A program made the position numbers and the translations under genes. The notes beneath the pieces were generated by a model. That model was not told the DNA's origin. It saw only the letters and a list, made by a program, of their open reading frames with translations, and ran no database searches. DNA of 64,000 nucleotides from positions 62,001 to 126,000 of the forward strand of contig DASWNP010000037.1 of NCBI GenBank assembly GCA_036399175.1, in the 5' to 3' direction. This document shows positions 56,382 to 64,000 of this stretch, one piece after another. Source of the stretch: DASWNP01 sp036399175. Its GTDB lineage: Bacteria > Acidobacteriota > Blastocatellia > Pyrinomonadales > Pyrinomonadaceae. How positions within the stretch are numbered: the stretch's first letter is position 1; each line of letters begins with the position of its first letter.

Positions 56382-58454
56382 TCTCGCGGTGGGCGTGATT
56401 TTCAGTCGCAGACGCTCGTCGCCCCGGATGACTTCGATTTCGTATTCCTGCCTGGCCTGCATCTCTGAGAGCGCGTAGGTGTAGTCGTAGACGTTGCGCA
56501 CGTCGCGCCCGGCCATCCTGACGATGCGGTCGCCCGCCTTGAGTCCGGCCTTCGACGCCGGCGAATCTTCACGCACGCCGTCCAGTTTCATCCCGTCGGT
56601 CGTCTCCGCGTAGCTCGGCACGGTGCCGAGATAGACGCGGAAGCCCGTGCGCGCCTGCGCCTCGTTTCTACGGGCGACGTTGAAGGTCGGACGCTGCTGG
56701 CTTCTATCGAGGGAGCGGACGATTTCGCGTATGAAGGCGACGATGCGGGCGTGGCCTTCATAGTTGAGGCGGTCGGCGGTGTCGGAGGGCTTGTGATAGT
56801 CCTCGTGTGTGCCGGTGAAGAAAAAGAGGACGGGGATTTTCTGCGCGTAGAAGGAGGAATGGTCGCTCGGCCCGAAGCCGTCTTCGTTGAGAGCGAGCGT
56901 GAAACGCTGTCGGGCGGTGGCCGTCGCCACGACCTGCCCGTTCGCGCCGTAGACCACCGGCATACTTCGCCTCTGATTGTCGCCGTCGGTCTGCCTGCCC
57001 TCTGTGCCGTCGGTTATCTTGAGGTCGAGTTTTTCGTTCGCCTGCGTAATCCAGTCTCTCCACTCCGACGCCGTGCCGACGCCGCCGATGATGAGTCGTT
57101 CATCTCTGAGACGACCAATCATGTCCATGTTCAGCATGGCGACTGTGCGCTCAATCGGCACGAACGGGTGCCGGACGTAGAAGCTTGAGCCGAGCAAGCC
57201 TTCCTCTTCGGCGCCGAAGGCGACGAAGACGACGGTGCGCCGAAGCCGCGCGCGCTCAAGCGAGAAGAGACGCGCCAGCTCGACGAGCGCCGCAGCGCCG
57301 GAGGCGTTGTCGTCAGCGCCGTGATGGATGTCGCCGTCGCGCCCGGCGAGGCTGTCGTCGCCGCCGCGACCGAGATGGTCGTAGTGCGCGCCAATCAGAA
57401 TCGCTTCGTCTTTCAGTTTCGGGTCGGAGCCTTCGAGCACGCCGACGACGTTGTAGGCCGGTGCGTTCTGCCTGACGATGTCGGTCGTGAGTATGAGCGT
57501 CGAGCCTTCGGGCGGAGCGAAGCCGACAGCCTTCGTCGTCGTCGCTGTCGTCGCTGACGTGGCAGAGGTAGCATCGGCTCGCCTTTCGGTAGCCGAGCCG
57601 CCGCCGAGACTCCGCTCAAGCTCGGATAGCCCGACGACGCTCAGGCCGAGCATCTGCGCGGCGGCCTGGCGCGAGACGGCGACGACGGGCAGCCCCGCGT
57701 CGCCGCCCGCGTTGTCGTAAGCAAGGCGCGAGAGCTTGTCGTCTCTGAAATTCTCTTCGCGCGCAATCAGGACGAGAGCACGCGCGCCGTGATCGCGCGC
57801 CGCCGCTGCTTTGAAGCGCGTCTGCCCGACGCGAAGGAAGCGTCCGTGCGGATTGTCGCCGTCGGGCGTGCCCGTGAAAGCGACGGCGATGCGCCCCTGC
57901 GCGTTCGTCTCTTTGTAGTCGTCGTGGCTCAGCTCGCTCGACGTGATGCCGTAGCCGACGAACGCGATGGGCGCATTCTCGACGCGAGCGTTGGCGCTGA
58001 AGCCGAGCGGCATCCAGTCTTCGCCGAGCCGGAGGTCGAGCGTCGAGGGTCGAGCATCGGTCGTCGCCGTCGCGCCTGCTGCTCTTGCGGCGCGAGTTGA
58101 AAGCAGCATCGAGTTGGCTTTGCCCGCCGCGACTCCGGCGACGTAGGGAAACGCTTGCACGTAGCCGCGCAGACGCTCGCTTGCCCCCGATTGAGGATGG
58201 CGAACGTTGGCTTCGTCGCCGCCGGGAAGCAGTCCCAGTCGCGCAAACTCGACGGCGATGTAGAAGGCGGCATCCATCGCGCCTTGAGTGCCGGTTCGGC
58301 GTCCCTCGAATTTGTTAGAGGCAAGACGGGTGACGTGCTCGCGCAGTCGAGCCGCGTCGGGCGCGTCGCCCTGCGCCGCGATTTTCTGCTGCGCCGTCGC
58401 GCTCGATGCAAAGAGCGCCGCCGTCAGTAACAGTCCGAGAAATTTAGTTCGCAT
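56376..58454 (-). CDS. Exported M28 aminopeptidase with PA and PDZ domains
   Basis: A 692-residue protein with signal peptide (TKFLGLLLTAALFASSATAQ). A PA-like insert (ALVLIAREENFRDD) precedes the M28 catalytic part: zinc ligands H in GAHYDHLGRGG, D in HHGADDNASGAAA, E-E in FGAEEEGLLGS, D in NMDMIGRL and H in GPSDHSSFY. A PDZ domain closes the protein (GFRVYLGTVPSYAE, DSPASKAGLKAGDRIVRMAG). It would remove N-terminal residues from peptides outside the cytoplasm. ATG 58454 is preferred over one 27 bases upstream. Confidence 0.93.
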   Translation of the reverse strand: MRTKFLGLLLTAALFASSATAQQKIAAQGDAPDAARLREHVTRLASNKFEGRRTGTQGAMDAAFYIAVEFARLGLLPGGDEANVRHPQSGASERLRGYVQAFPYVAGVAAGKANSMLLSTRAARAAGATATTDARPSTLDLRLGEDWMPLGFSANARVENAPIAFVGYGITSSELSHDDYKETNAQGRIAVAFTGTPDGDNPHGRFLRVGQTRFKAAAARDHGARALVLIAREENFRDDKLSRLAYDNAGGDAGLPVVAVSRQAAAQMLGLSVVGLSELERSLGGGSATERRADATSATSATTATTTKAVGFAPPEGSTLILTTDIVRQNAPAYNVVGVLEGSDPKLKDEAILIGAHYDHLGRGGDDSLAGRDGDIHHGADDNASGAAALVELARLFSLERARLRRTVVFVAFGAEEEGLLGSSFYVRHPFVPIERTVAMLNMDMIGRLRDERLIIGGVGTASEWRDWITQANEKLDLKITDGTEGRQTDGDNQRRSMPVVYGANGQVVATATARQRFTLALNEDGFGPSDHSSFYAQKIPVLFFFTGTHEDYHKPSDTADRLNYEGHARIVAFIREIVRSLDRSQQRPTFNVARRNEAQARTGFRVYLGTVPSYAETTDGMKLDGVREDSPASKAGLKAGDRIVRMAGRDVRNVYDYTYALSEMQARQEYEIEVIRGDERLRLKITPTARK

Positions 58455-58552
58455 GATTTTCAAAGCTGGAAAGCAGAACAACCATAGAATAGAAGAATAG
58501 AACGACCGCAGACGAAGACTCTTGCCGCCCCGCTCGTCCGGCTGCCGCGTGT

Positions 58553-59683
58553 TTATTCGACCCAGTCGGCGATGAAGATGTTGGTTTCGCCGCGTACCTT
58601 CGCGTTGCGATTCGAGGCGAAGACGAGCCGCTTGCCGTCGGGCGAGAACATCGGGAAGCCGTCGAAGGTTTCGTTGAAGGTGATGCGTTCGAGCCCCGTG
58701 CCGTCGGAGTTTATCAGATAGAGATCGAAGTTTCGCCCCTTCGGGTCGTCGAGGTTGGAGGAGAAGATGATGCGGCGTCCGTCAGGCGCGAAGTAGGGGG
58801 CGAAGCTGGCCGCCCCGAGTCGCGTCACCTGCCGCTTGTTCGTGCCGTCGGCGTTCATCACCCAGATTTCAAACACGTTCGGCTCGATGAGATTCTCCGC
58901 GAGCTTCTGCCGGTAGCGCGCAACCTCTTCGGGCGTCTTCGGGTGATAAGCGCGATAGACGATTTGATGATTGTCGGGCGAGAAGAACGCGCCGCCGTCG
59001 TAGCCAAGCTCGGTCGTCAGGCGGCGGACGCCCCGACCCGAAGCGTCCATCGTGTAGATGTCGAGGTCGCCGTCGCGCATGCTTGTAAAGACGATGCGGC
59101 GTCCGTCGGGCGAGACGGTGGCTTCGGCGTCGTAGCCGGGCGTCGAAGTCAGTCGTCGCAAATCCGAGCCGTCGGGACGCGCCGTGAAGATGTCGAACGA
59201 AGGATAGATAGGCCACACGTAGCCACGCGAATAGTCGGGACGCGGCGGACACTCTTTGGCGGCGAGATGCGTCGAAGCGTAGAGGATGCGCCCGCCCTTC
59301 GGAAAGAAGTAGGAACAGGTGGTGCGCCCCGCGCCGGTCGAGACCATGCGAACGCCCGCGCCCTCAACCTCCATCGTGTAAATCTGGTCGCACTCCTGCC
59401 CGTCGCGCTTCGATTGAAAGATAAGCTGCCGCCCGTCGCCGCTGAAATACGCCTCCGCGTTCTCGCCCCCGAACGACAACTGCCGCACGCGCCGTAGATG
59501 CTTCTCCGCGCTCAGCTCGACACTCGATGCCGCCGCTGCGCCGCTCGCCCGCGTACTATCCCTTCCAGACGAACTACTGCCGCCGCCCGTCTGACCCACC
59601 ACCAACGACGCTGCTGCCGCCGCCGACAAAGCGCACAGCACCACGACAAAGAGAAAACGCCGGTTTCGGAAACACATATGCAA
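58553..59683 (-). CDS. Exported TolB-like PD40 beta-propeller protein
   Basis: A 376-residue protein with a signal peptide (RFLFVVVLCALSAAAAASLV) and at least six PD40 blades (FSGDGRQLIFQSKRDG, VSPDGRRIVFTSMRDGDLDI, FAPDGRRIIFSSNLDD, FSPDGKRLVFASNRN). No peptidase domain follows, so it is a stand-alone propeller that probably binds a protein or peptide. Stop is followed by an unmarked gap; the start lies beside a GTAAATG-type hairpin. Confidence 0.88.
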   Translation of the reverse strand: MHMCFRNRRFLFVVVLCALSAAAAASLVVGQTGGGSSSSGRDSTRASGAAAASSVELSAEKHLRRVRQLSFGGENAEAYFSGDGRQLIFQSKRDGQECDQIYTMEVEGAGVRMVSTGAGRTTCSYFFPKGGRILYASTHLAAKECPPRPDYSRGYVWPIYPSFDIFTARPDGSDLRRLTSTPGYDAEATVSPDGRRIVFTSMRDGDLDIYTMDASGRGVRRLTTELGYDGGAFFSPDNHQIVYRAYHPKTPEEVARYRQKLAENLIEPNVFEIWVMNADGTNKRQVTRLGAASFAPYFAPDGRRIIFSSNLDDPKGRNFDLYLINSDGTGLERITFNETFDGFPMFSPDGKRLVFASNRNAKVRGETNIFIADWVE

Positions 59684-59687
59684 AAGA

Positions 59688-59765
59688 CGTAAATCGTGAA
59701 TCGTAAATCGTAAATAGATAAGAACCGGCTTTAACTATTCACGATTTACGATTCACGATTTACGA
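59688..59765. repeat. Micro-repeat hairpin element, GTAAATCG type
   Basis: Arms 59688-59719 (GTAAATCGTGAATC units) and 59734-59765 (ATTCACGATTTACG units), loop AAGAACCGGCTTTAAC, the reverse of the loop at 4473-4489. Between co-directional serC and PD40 genes. Confidence 0.85.
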
Positions 59766-59770
59766 AGCAG

Positions 59771-60856
59771 TTACCCGTTTTTCTTCTCGAACTCATTCAT
59801 AAAAGCGACGAGCGCCTGGACGCCTTCGCGCGGGAAGGCGTTGTAGATGGAGGCGCGGATGCCGCCGACGGAGCGATGACCTTTGAGGCCGTCGAGCCCC
59901 TCGGCGGTTGCTTCCTGAGTGAAACGCTTCTCCAGCTCTTCGGAGGGCAGGCGGAAAGTGACGTTCATCAGCGAGCGCGCTTCGGGTGCGGCGTGGCCGC
60001 GATAGAAGTCTGTAGCGTCGATGGCCTGGTAGAGCATCCCGGCTTTGGCGCGGTTCTGGGCATACATGCCTTCGAGGCCGCCGCGCTCTTTGAGCCACTG
60101 GCAGACGAGGTTGAAGATGTAGACGCCCCAGGTGTTCGGCGTGTTGTAGAGCGACTTGTTCTGCGTGTGGGTGCGGAAGTCGAGCATGGTGTGAAGGCCG
60201 TCGGGGATGCGCGCGAGCAAATCGTCGCGGATGATGACGACCGTGAGCCCCGAAGGCCCCATGTTCTTCTGCGCACCGGCGTAGATGAGCGCGTATTTTT
60301 CCAGAGGGAGGGGGCGCGAAAGGATGTCGGACGAAGCATCGCAGACGAGCGGCACGTCGCCCGTCTCCGGCTCTTTGAACCACTCGACGCCCTCAATCGT
60401 CTCGTTCGAGGTGAAGTGGACGTAGGCGGCTTGCGGGTCGAGCTTCAACTCTCCGTCGTCGGGCACGCGCGAATAGCGGCTGTCCTCCATGTTGGCCGCG
60501 ACGTTCGTGCGTCCCTCGCGCTTAGCCTCCTTGAGAGCCTTCTTGCCCCAGCTTCCCGTGATGATGTAATCGGCGCTCGCCTCCTTTGGCAGAAGGTTCA
60601 TCGGTATCATCGAGAACTGCAAGCTCGCGCCGCCCTGCAAAAAGAGGACGTGATAATTCTCAGGAATGCCCAACAACTCGCGCAAAGAGCGCTCTGCGCT
60701 GCCGATGATGTCGTCGAAGGTTTTCGAGCGGTGGCTAATCTCCATGACAGACATGCCGACGCCGGGCAGACTCAAAAGCTCGCGCTGAGCCTGTTCCAGC
60801 ACGGGCACGGGAAGCACCGCCGGGCCCGCGCTGAAGTTGAAAATTCTTTCGCTCAT
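59771..60856 (-). CDS. serC: Phosphoserine aminotransferase
   Basis: A 361-residue PLP enzyme. Start MSERIFNFSAGPAVLPVPVL, FLQGGASLQFSMIPMNLL, the PLP lysine in YAGAQKNMGPSGL, and HTQNKSLYNTPNTWGVYIFN are all typical of SerC. It converts 3-phosphohydroxypyruvate to phosphoserine. serA, whose product is the substrate, is encoded upstream on the same strand with an SDR gene between; the group is likely one serine-biosynthesis transcript. Confidence 0.96.
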   Translation of the reverse strand: MSERIFNFSAGPAVLPVPVLEQAQRELLSLPGVGMSVMEISHRSKTFDDIIGSAERSLRELLGIPENYHVLFLQGGASLQFSMIPMNLLPKEASADYIITGSWGKKALKEAKREGRTNVAANMEDSRYSRVPDDGELKLDPQAAYVHFTSNETIEGVEWFKEPETGDVPLVCDASSDILSRPLPLEKYALIYAGAQKNMGPSGLTVVIIRDDLLARIPDGLHTMLDFRTHTQNKSLYNTPNTWGVYIFNLVCQWLKERGGLEGMYAQNRAKAGMLYQAIDATDFYRGHAAPEARSLMNVTFRLPSEELEKRFTQEATAEGLDGLKGHRSVGGIRASIYNAFPREGVQALVAFMNEFEKKNG

Positions 60857-60870
60857 TGTTCTCTCCAGAT

Positions 60871-60936
60871 GAATAGTAAATCGTCAATGGTGAATAGATA
60901 AAATCCGTCTGCTGACGATTTACGATTCACGATTTA
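60871..60936. repeat. Micro-repeat hairpin element, GTAAATCGTC type
   Basis: Arms 60871-60895 (GTAAATCGTCAATGG) and 60912-60936 (TGACGATTTACGATTCACG), loop AGATAAAATCCGTCTGC. It overlaps the 3' end of the SDR gene; a short member of the set. Confidence 0.75.
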
Positions 60937-61714
60937 GGTGTTTTTGATGTCGATTGCGCACGATGCGCCCGGCGATGCGTGCGACGAGCGAGCGGGGCGC
61001 GAAGCGTTCGGCCTCGACCATCCAGAAGTTGCCCCAGCCGGAGATGACGTGGCTGCGATTTCGTTCGACAGCTTTGAGAGCCGTCTCAACCACCTGTCGG
61101 GGCGTCTGCATGATGCTCTGCGGCGGGCGCTCGCCCTGAGCCACCTCGAAAAAGTTGGTGTCGGTTGAGCCCGGACAGAGCGCCAGCACGCGTATGCCGT
61201 ACGGGCGATTCTCTTCGCTGAGCGCTTCGGAGAAAGAGAGCACGAAAGCTTTGGTCGCCGCATAGGTCGCCATGTAGGGCACGCCCTGAAAGGCGGCGGT
61301 GGAAGCGACGTTGATAATCGTTCCCCTCCGACGTTCGCGCATCGGCCTGATGTAGAGATGCGTCAGCGCGACCAGAGCCTTGACGTTCAAATCTATCATC
61401 TCCATATCGCGCGCAGGCGCAAAGTCTGTGAACTCGCCCATCGACCCGAAGCCTGCGTTGTTGATGAGCGTTTCGACTTCCAGCCCGCGCCTCGATGTTT
61501 CATCGAAAAGATGCTGCGGCGCATCCGCCTCCGTCAAATCCAGAGCGACGTACTGCGCCTCAATCTTATGCTCGCGCTTCAACTCCCCGCACAGCGCCGC
61601 GAGCTTATCTTCCGAGCGCGCCACCAGCAGCAGGTTCTCCCCGCGCGCCGCCAGCCTTCGCGCGAACTCCTCGCCGATGCCGCTCGATGCTCCCGTGATG
61701 AGCGTAGTTTTCAT
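60920..61714 (-). CDS. Short-chain dehydrogenase/reductase (SDR)
   Basis: A 264-residue NAD(P)-dependent SDR: TGASSGIGEEFARRLA (cofactor), NNAGFGSMGEF, catalytic S in INVASTAAF and Y-x-x-x-K in YAATKAF. The Arg after the first strand (LVARSEDK) favours NADPH. Substrate unknown. Its place between serC and serA is probably transcriptional convenience. The last codons lie in a hairpin element. Confidence 0.9.
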   Translation of the reverse strand: MKTTLITGASSGIGEEFARRLAARGENLLLVARSEDKLAALCGELKREHKIEAQYVALDLTEADAPQHLFDETSRRGLEVETLINNAGFGSMGEFTDFAPARDMEMIDLNVKALVALTHLYIRPMRERRRGTIINVASTAAFQGVPYMATYAATKAFVLSFSEALSEENRPYGIRVLALCPGSTDTNFFEVAQGERPPQSIMQTPRQVVETALKAVERNRSHVISGWGNFWMVEAERFAPRSLVARIAGRIVRNRHQKHLNRES

Positions 61715-61716
61715 AA

Positions 61717-61840
61717 AGCAGTAGCCAGTAGCCAGCAGTCAGTACAAAACCTCTTGAAGTATTCAGCAGCCAGAGTAACATTCGAGTAGCACCAGCATTC
61801 AAAAACTACTGGCTACCGGCTACTGGCTACTGGCTACTGA
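61717..61840. repeat. Micro-repeat hairpin element, AGTAGCC type
   Basis: Arms 61717-61745 (AGTAGCCAGTAGCCAGCAG) and 61806-61840 (TACTGGCTACCGGCTACTGG). The ~60-base centre holds two more partial units (AGCAGCCAGAG, GTAGCACCAGC). It overlaps the 3' end of serA. Confidence 0.8.
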
Positions 61841-63038
61841 TTTTCAGTAGCGCCAGCTCGATGATGTCGGCGTTCTCGGAGCGGAGGCGTTCCAGGGTTT
61901 CGTTGTCGGGGGCGGCTTCGAGGTTGATGCGGGCGACGGCTGCCTCGGAGCCTTCAAAGATGATGTTCTCCATCTCCTGCACGTTGATTTGCGCGGCGCG
62001 GATTGCGCCGAGGACGTGCGCGAGGACGCCGGGGCGGTCGCGGTGGCGGACGACGAGCATGTGCGTGGCGGGCGTGCGCCGCGCGAGGTTGACGACGTTG
62101 GGCACGTCGCCCGTCTCTTTGAAGGTGCGGATGATGCGGACGGTCTCGGCGGCGATGGCTTCCTGCGCCTGGTCTGTCGAAGCGCCGATGTGATGCGTGC
62201 CGTAGAGGTTCGGCTCGCGCGCTATCTCGTCGGCGAACTCGCCTGTCGCGCTCGTCGGTTCGGCGGCGTACACGTCGAGCCCCGCGCGCACGCCGCGCTC
62301 GCGCATCGCACGCAGAAGCGCCTGATGGTCAACAATCTCGCCGCGCGCCGTGTTGATGAAATACGCGCCCTCTCGCATCGAATGGAAGAAGCTGTCGCCG
62401 ATGAGGCCGCGCGTTTCGGGCTTGAGGGCGAGATGAACGCTGACGATGTCTGAATCACGCGCCACGTCTTCGGGGCTCTCGCAGTGCTCGACGCCGAGCG
62501 CGGCGGCACGCTCCGGCGTCAGGCTTCGACTCCACGCGACGACCGGCATGCCGAAGGCGCGTGCCCGCGTAATCATCTCCTGCCCTATCTGCCCCGTGCC
62601 GACGAGGCCGAGCGTGCGCCCGTAGAGGCCGCGCGCCTTCGAGAACTCTTTCTTGTTCCACTGGCCTTGACGAAGGGTGACGACGTTGTCGGCGATGCGA
62701 CGGTCGAGGGCGAGGATGAGGGCGAAGGCCAGCTCGGCGACGGCGATGGAGTTTTTGCCCGGACAGTTTGAGACGTAGATGCCCCGACGCGAAGCCGCCG
62801 CCACGTCAATCGTGTTGTAGCCCGCACCGGCGCGCACGACGAGCTTGAGCGCGCCCGCGTCGAGCATCGGCTCCGTCACCTTCGTCGAGCGCACGACGAG
62901 CACGTCCGGCCTCGTCGATTGGATGGCCTCGACCAGCGTCTCGTCCTTCACATCGGGTTGATAAAAGTAGTCGCACCCGATGGCCTCAAGGCCGTCGCGC
63001 CCCGACTGTTCAAATTTATCGGCAATCAGCACTCGCAT
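61827..63038 (-). CDS. serA: D-3-phosphoglycerate dehydrogenase
   Basis: A 403-residue enzyme. NAD site LGLVGTGQIGQEMITRA, catalytic Arg in INTARGEIVD, Glu near NLYGTHHIGASTDQAQEAIA with the catalytic His, and a C-terminal ACT domain (MLVVRHRDRPGVLAHVLGAI) that usually binds serine for feedback. First step of serine synthesis. ATG 63038 is favoured over a GTG nine bases upstream. It lies in line with serC and DUF1015. Confidence 0.94.
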   Translation of the reverse strand: MRVLIADKFEQSGRDGLEAIGCDYFYQPDVKDETLVEAIQSTRPDVLVVRSTKVTEPMLDAGALKLVVRAGAGYNTIDVAAASRRGIYVSNCPGKNSIAVAELAFALILALDRRIADNVVTLRQGQWNKKEFSKARGLYGRTLGLVGTGQIGQEMITRARAFGMPVVAWSRSLTPERAAALGVEHCESPEDVARDSDIVSVHLALKPETRGLIGDSFFHSMREGAYFINTARGEIVDHQALLRAMRERGVRAGLDVYAAEPTSATGEFADEIAREPNLYGTHHIGASTDQAQEAIAAETVRIIRTFKETGDVPNVVNLARRTPATHMLVVRHRDRPGVLAHVLGAIRAAQINVQEMENIIFEGSEAAVARINLEAAPDNETLERLRSENADIIELALLKISSQ

Positions 63039-63039
63039 A

Positions 63040-63120
63040 AGCAGCACTCAGCTTTCAGCTATCAGCATTCAGCTTTGAAGACCATTCAACGGATTGGCTG
63101 ACGGCTGAATGCTGACGGCT
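63040..63120. repeat. Micro-repeat hairpin element, AGCATTCAGCTTTC type
   Basis: Arms 63040-63077 (AGCACTCAGC/TTTCAGCTATCAGC units) and about 63094-63120 (GGCTGACGGCTGAATGCTG). Between co-directional DUF1015 and serA genes. Confidence 0.75.
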
Positions 63121-64000
63121 CTAAATCGTGTGAATGACAACGGCGTCTCTCAGCTTGGGCTCGAACCATGTGGACTTGGGCGGCATGATGCCGCCCGCGT
63201 CGGAGACGCGCAGGAGGTCTTCGATTGAAGTGGCGTAGAGCGCGAAGGCGACGGCGGCGCGGCCTTCGCCCACGAGGCGCTCCAATTCCTGTGTGCCGCG
63301 TATGCCGCCGACGAAGTCGATGCGCTTGTCGGTTCTGACATCCTTGATGCCGAGCACGGGGTCGAGCAGGTTGTCTTGAAGGACGCTCACGTCGAGCGTG
63401 GCGGTCGGGTCGGCGTCCGCGTCGGTGCGAAGGCCGCTGCCCGTCAGTTTCAGGCCGTACCACTTGCCGCCGAGATACATGTGCCAGTGTCCGGGCGTGC
63501 CCGGCCCCTTCGGGTTGGCGTCCTCTGTGATGTCGAAACGGTTCCCGACTTCGGCGAGAAAATCTTCGGGCGTCCTGCCGTTCAAATCGCGCACGACGCG
63601 ATGATACGGAAGAATCTGCATCTGGTCGGCGGGAAAGATGACGGCGAGGAAACGGTTGTACTCCTCTTCTCCCGTGTGGCTCGGGTTCTCCTTTCGGAGC
63701 GCGGCGCGTGCGCGCGAGGCGGAGGCAGCGCGATGATGCCCGTCGGCGATGTAGAGCATCGGCACTTCACGAAAGGCACGCACTAAGGGCTCGGGCGCGG
63801 GCGCACGCCAGAGCGTGTGTCGGACGCCGTCTTCGGCTGTGAAATCGTAGAGCGGAGAGCCTGAAATTTCGCCCGCGACGAGGGCATCAATGCGCCGGTC
63901 GGCGCGATAGGTGAGAAAGACAGGGCCGGTCTGCGCGCGTAAGCTGAGGATGTGGCGCGTGCGGTCGTTCTCCTTATCGGGGCGCGTCTTCTCGTGCTTG
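63121..64000 (-). CDS. DUF1015 family protein, C-terminal part
   Basis: The frame is open from the stop at 63121 to the right window edge, so the N-terminus is missing; at least 292 residues are present. Conserved blocks: YDFTAEDGVRHTLWRA, LYIADGHHRAASASRA, FPADQMQILPYHRVVRDLNG, QELERLVGEGRAAVAFALYA, IMPPKSTWFEPKLRDAVVIH. DUF1015 proteins are soluble and of unknown activity, and often lie beside serA/serC as here, which suggests a link to serine or phosphoserine metabolism. Confidence 0.9.
   Translation of the reverse strand, partial: KHEKTRPDKENDRTRHILSLRAQTGPVFLTYRADRRIDALVAGEISGSPLYDFTAEDGVRHTLWRAPAPEPLVRAFREVPMLYIADGHHRAASASRARAALRKENPSHTGEEEYNRFLAVIFPADQMQILPYHRVVRDLNGRTPEDFLAEVGNRFDITEDANPKGPGTPGHWHMYLGGKWYGLKLTGSGLRTDADADPTATLDVSVLQDNLLDPVLGIKDVRTDKRIDFVGGIRGTQELERLVGEGRAAVAFALYATSIEDLLRVSDAGGIMPPKSTWFEPKLRDAVVIHTI

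Noticed and set aside
59876..60901. 341-codon plus-strand frame opposite serC
   Set aside because: serC on the minus strand is unmistakable; the antisense product is uninformative.
3555..63120. Treating the micro-repeat hairpins as CRISPR arrays or miniature transposons
   Set aside because: There are no regularly spaced identical repeats, no flanking target-site duplications that I can see, and arm sequences differ between loci.

Overview
The window is about 64 kb of GC-rich, densely coded bacterial chromosome with no rRNA, prophage, insertion sequence or CRISPR array. The gene mix (lysine-rich astacin, fasciclin, M28 peptidase with PDZ, PASTA-less Ser/Thr kinase with TPRs, aconitase-family fusion, ergothioneine genes, serC/serA/DUF1015, many small secreted proteins) suggests an Acidobacteriota member, probably class Blastocatellia. 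That taxonomic call is inference from gene content and style; no marker gene is present to prove it.

Layout. 0-2 kb: end of a LEA-type gene, a receiver protein, a PD-(D/E)XK-like ORF beside tRNA-Ala(GGC). 1.6-3.5 kb: a small secreted peptide gene divergent from a TPR protein with a C-terminal Fis-like helix-turn-helix. 3.6-7.2 kb: crotonase, PilZ, 3-hydroxyacyl-CoA dehydrogenase, thioredoxin reductase. 7.3-19.1 kb: a two-domain unknown protein, a swivel-first aconitase-family fusion coupled to a CYTH protein, DUF2905, DUF488, MFS, DoxX, a flavin reductase, an S9 peptidase and a lipoprotein. 19.4-23.3 kb: a SWIM protein and a 1157-residue SIR2-STAND-TPR protein that looks like an antiphage sensor-effector. 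23.4-30.8 kb: beta-oxidation genes behind a FadR-type operator, then an MBL hydrolase. 31.1-34.8 kb: astacin, YbaY-like protein and a convergent RiPP-like operon (CxxC precursor, DUF692/MNIO enzyme, partner). 35-41.3 kb: a helix-turn-helix protein, fasciclin, methyltransferase, PDZ protein, two MacB-type permeases. 41.5-48.3 kb: ergothioneine synthesis (egtB, egtD, egtA) followed by an ABC ATPase and a permease/binding-protein fusion resembling EgtV/EgtU. 48.4-56.3 kb: small membrane/secreted genes, a flavoprotein, a Ser/Thr kinase followed by two paralogous small genes, and a glycine-rich RRM protein. 56.4-64 kb: M28 peptidase, PD40 protein, serC, SDR, serA, DUF1015.

A second layer runs through the window: 18 intergenic hairpin elements whose arms are degenerate tandem micro-repeats (for example GTAAATG, ATGAATG, GTCTGGA or AGTAGCC units). 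They differ in sequence but share one architecture, several share a loop resembling AAAGACA...TCTGCTTTT, and they occur only at gene ends: none lies in any of the ten divergent promoter gaps. Together with the RiPP locus, the SIR2-STAND gene, the peptide/TPR regulator pair and the kinase/small-paralog set, this is the material most worth follow-up.
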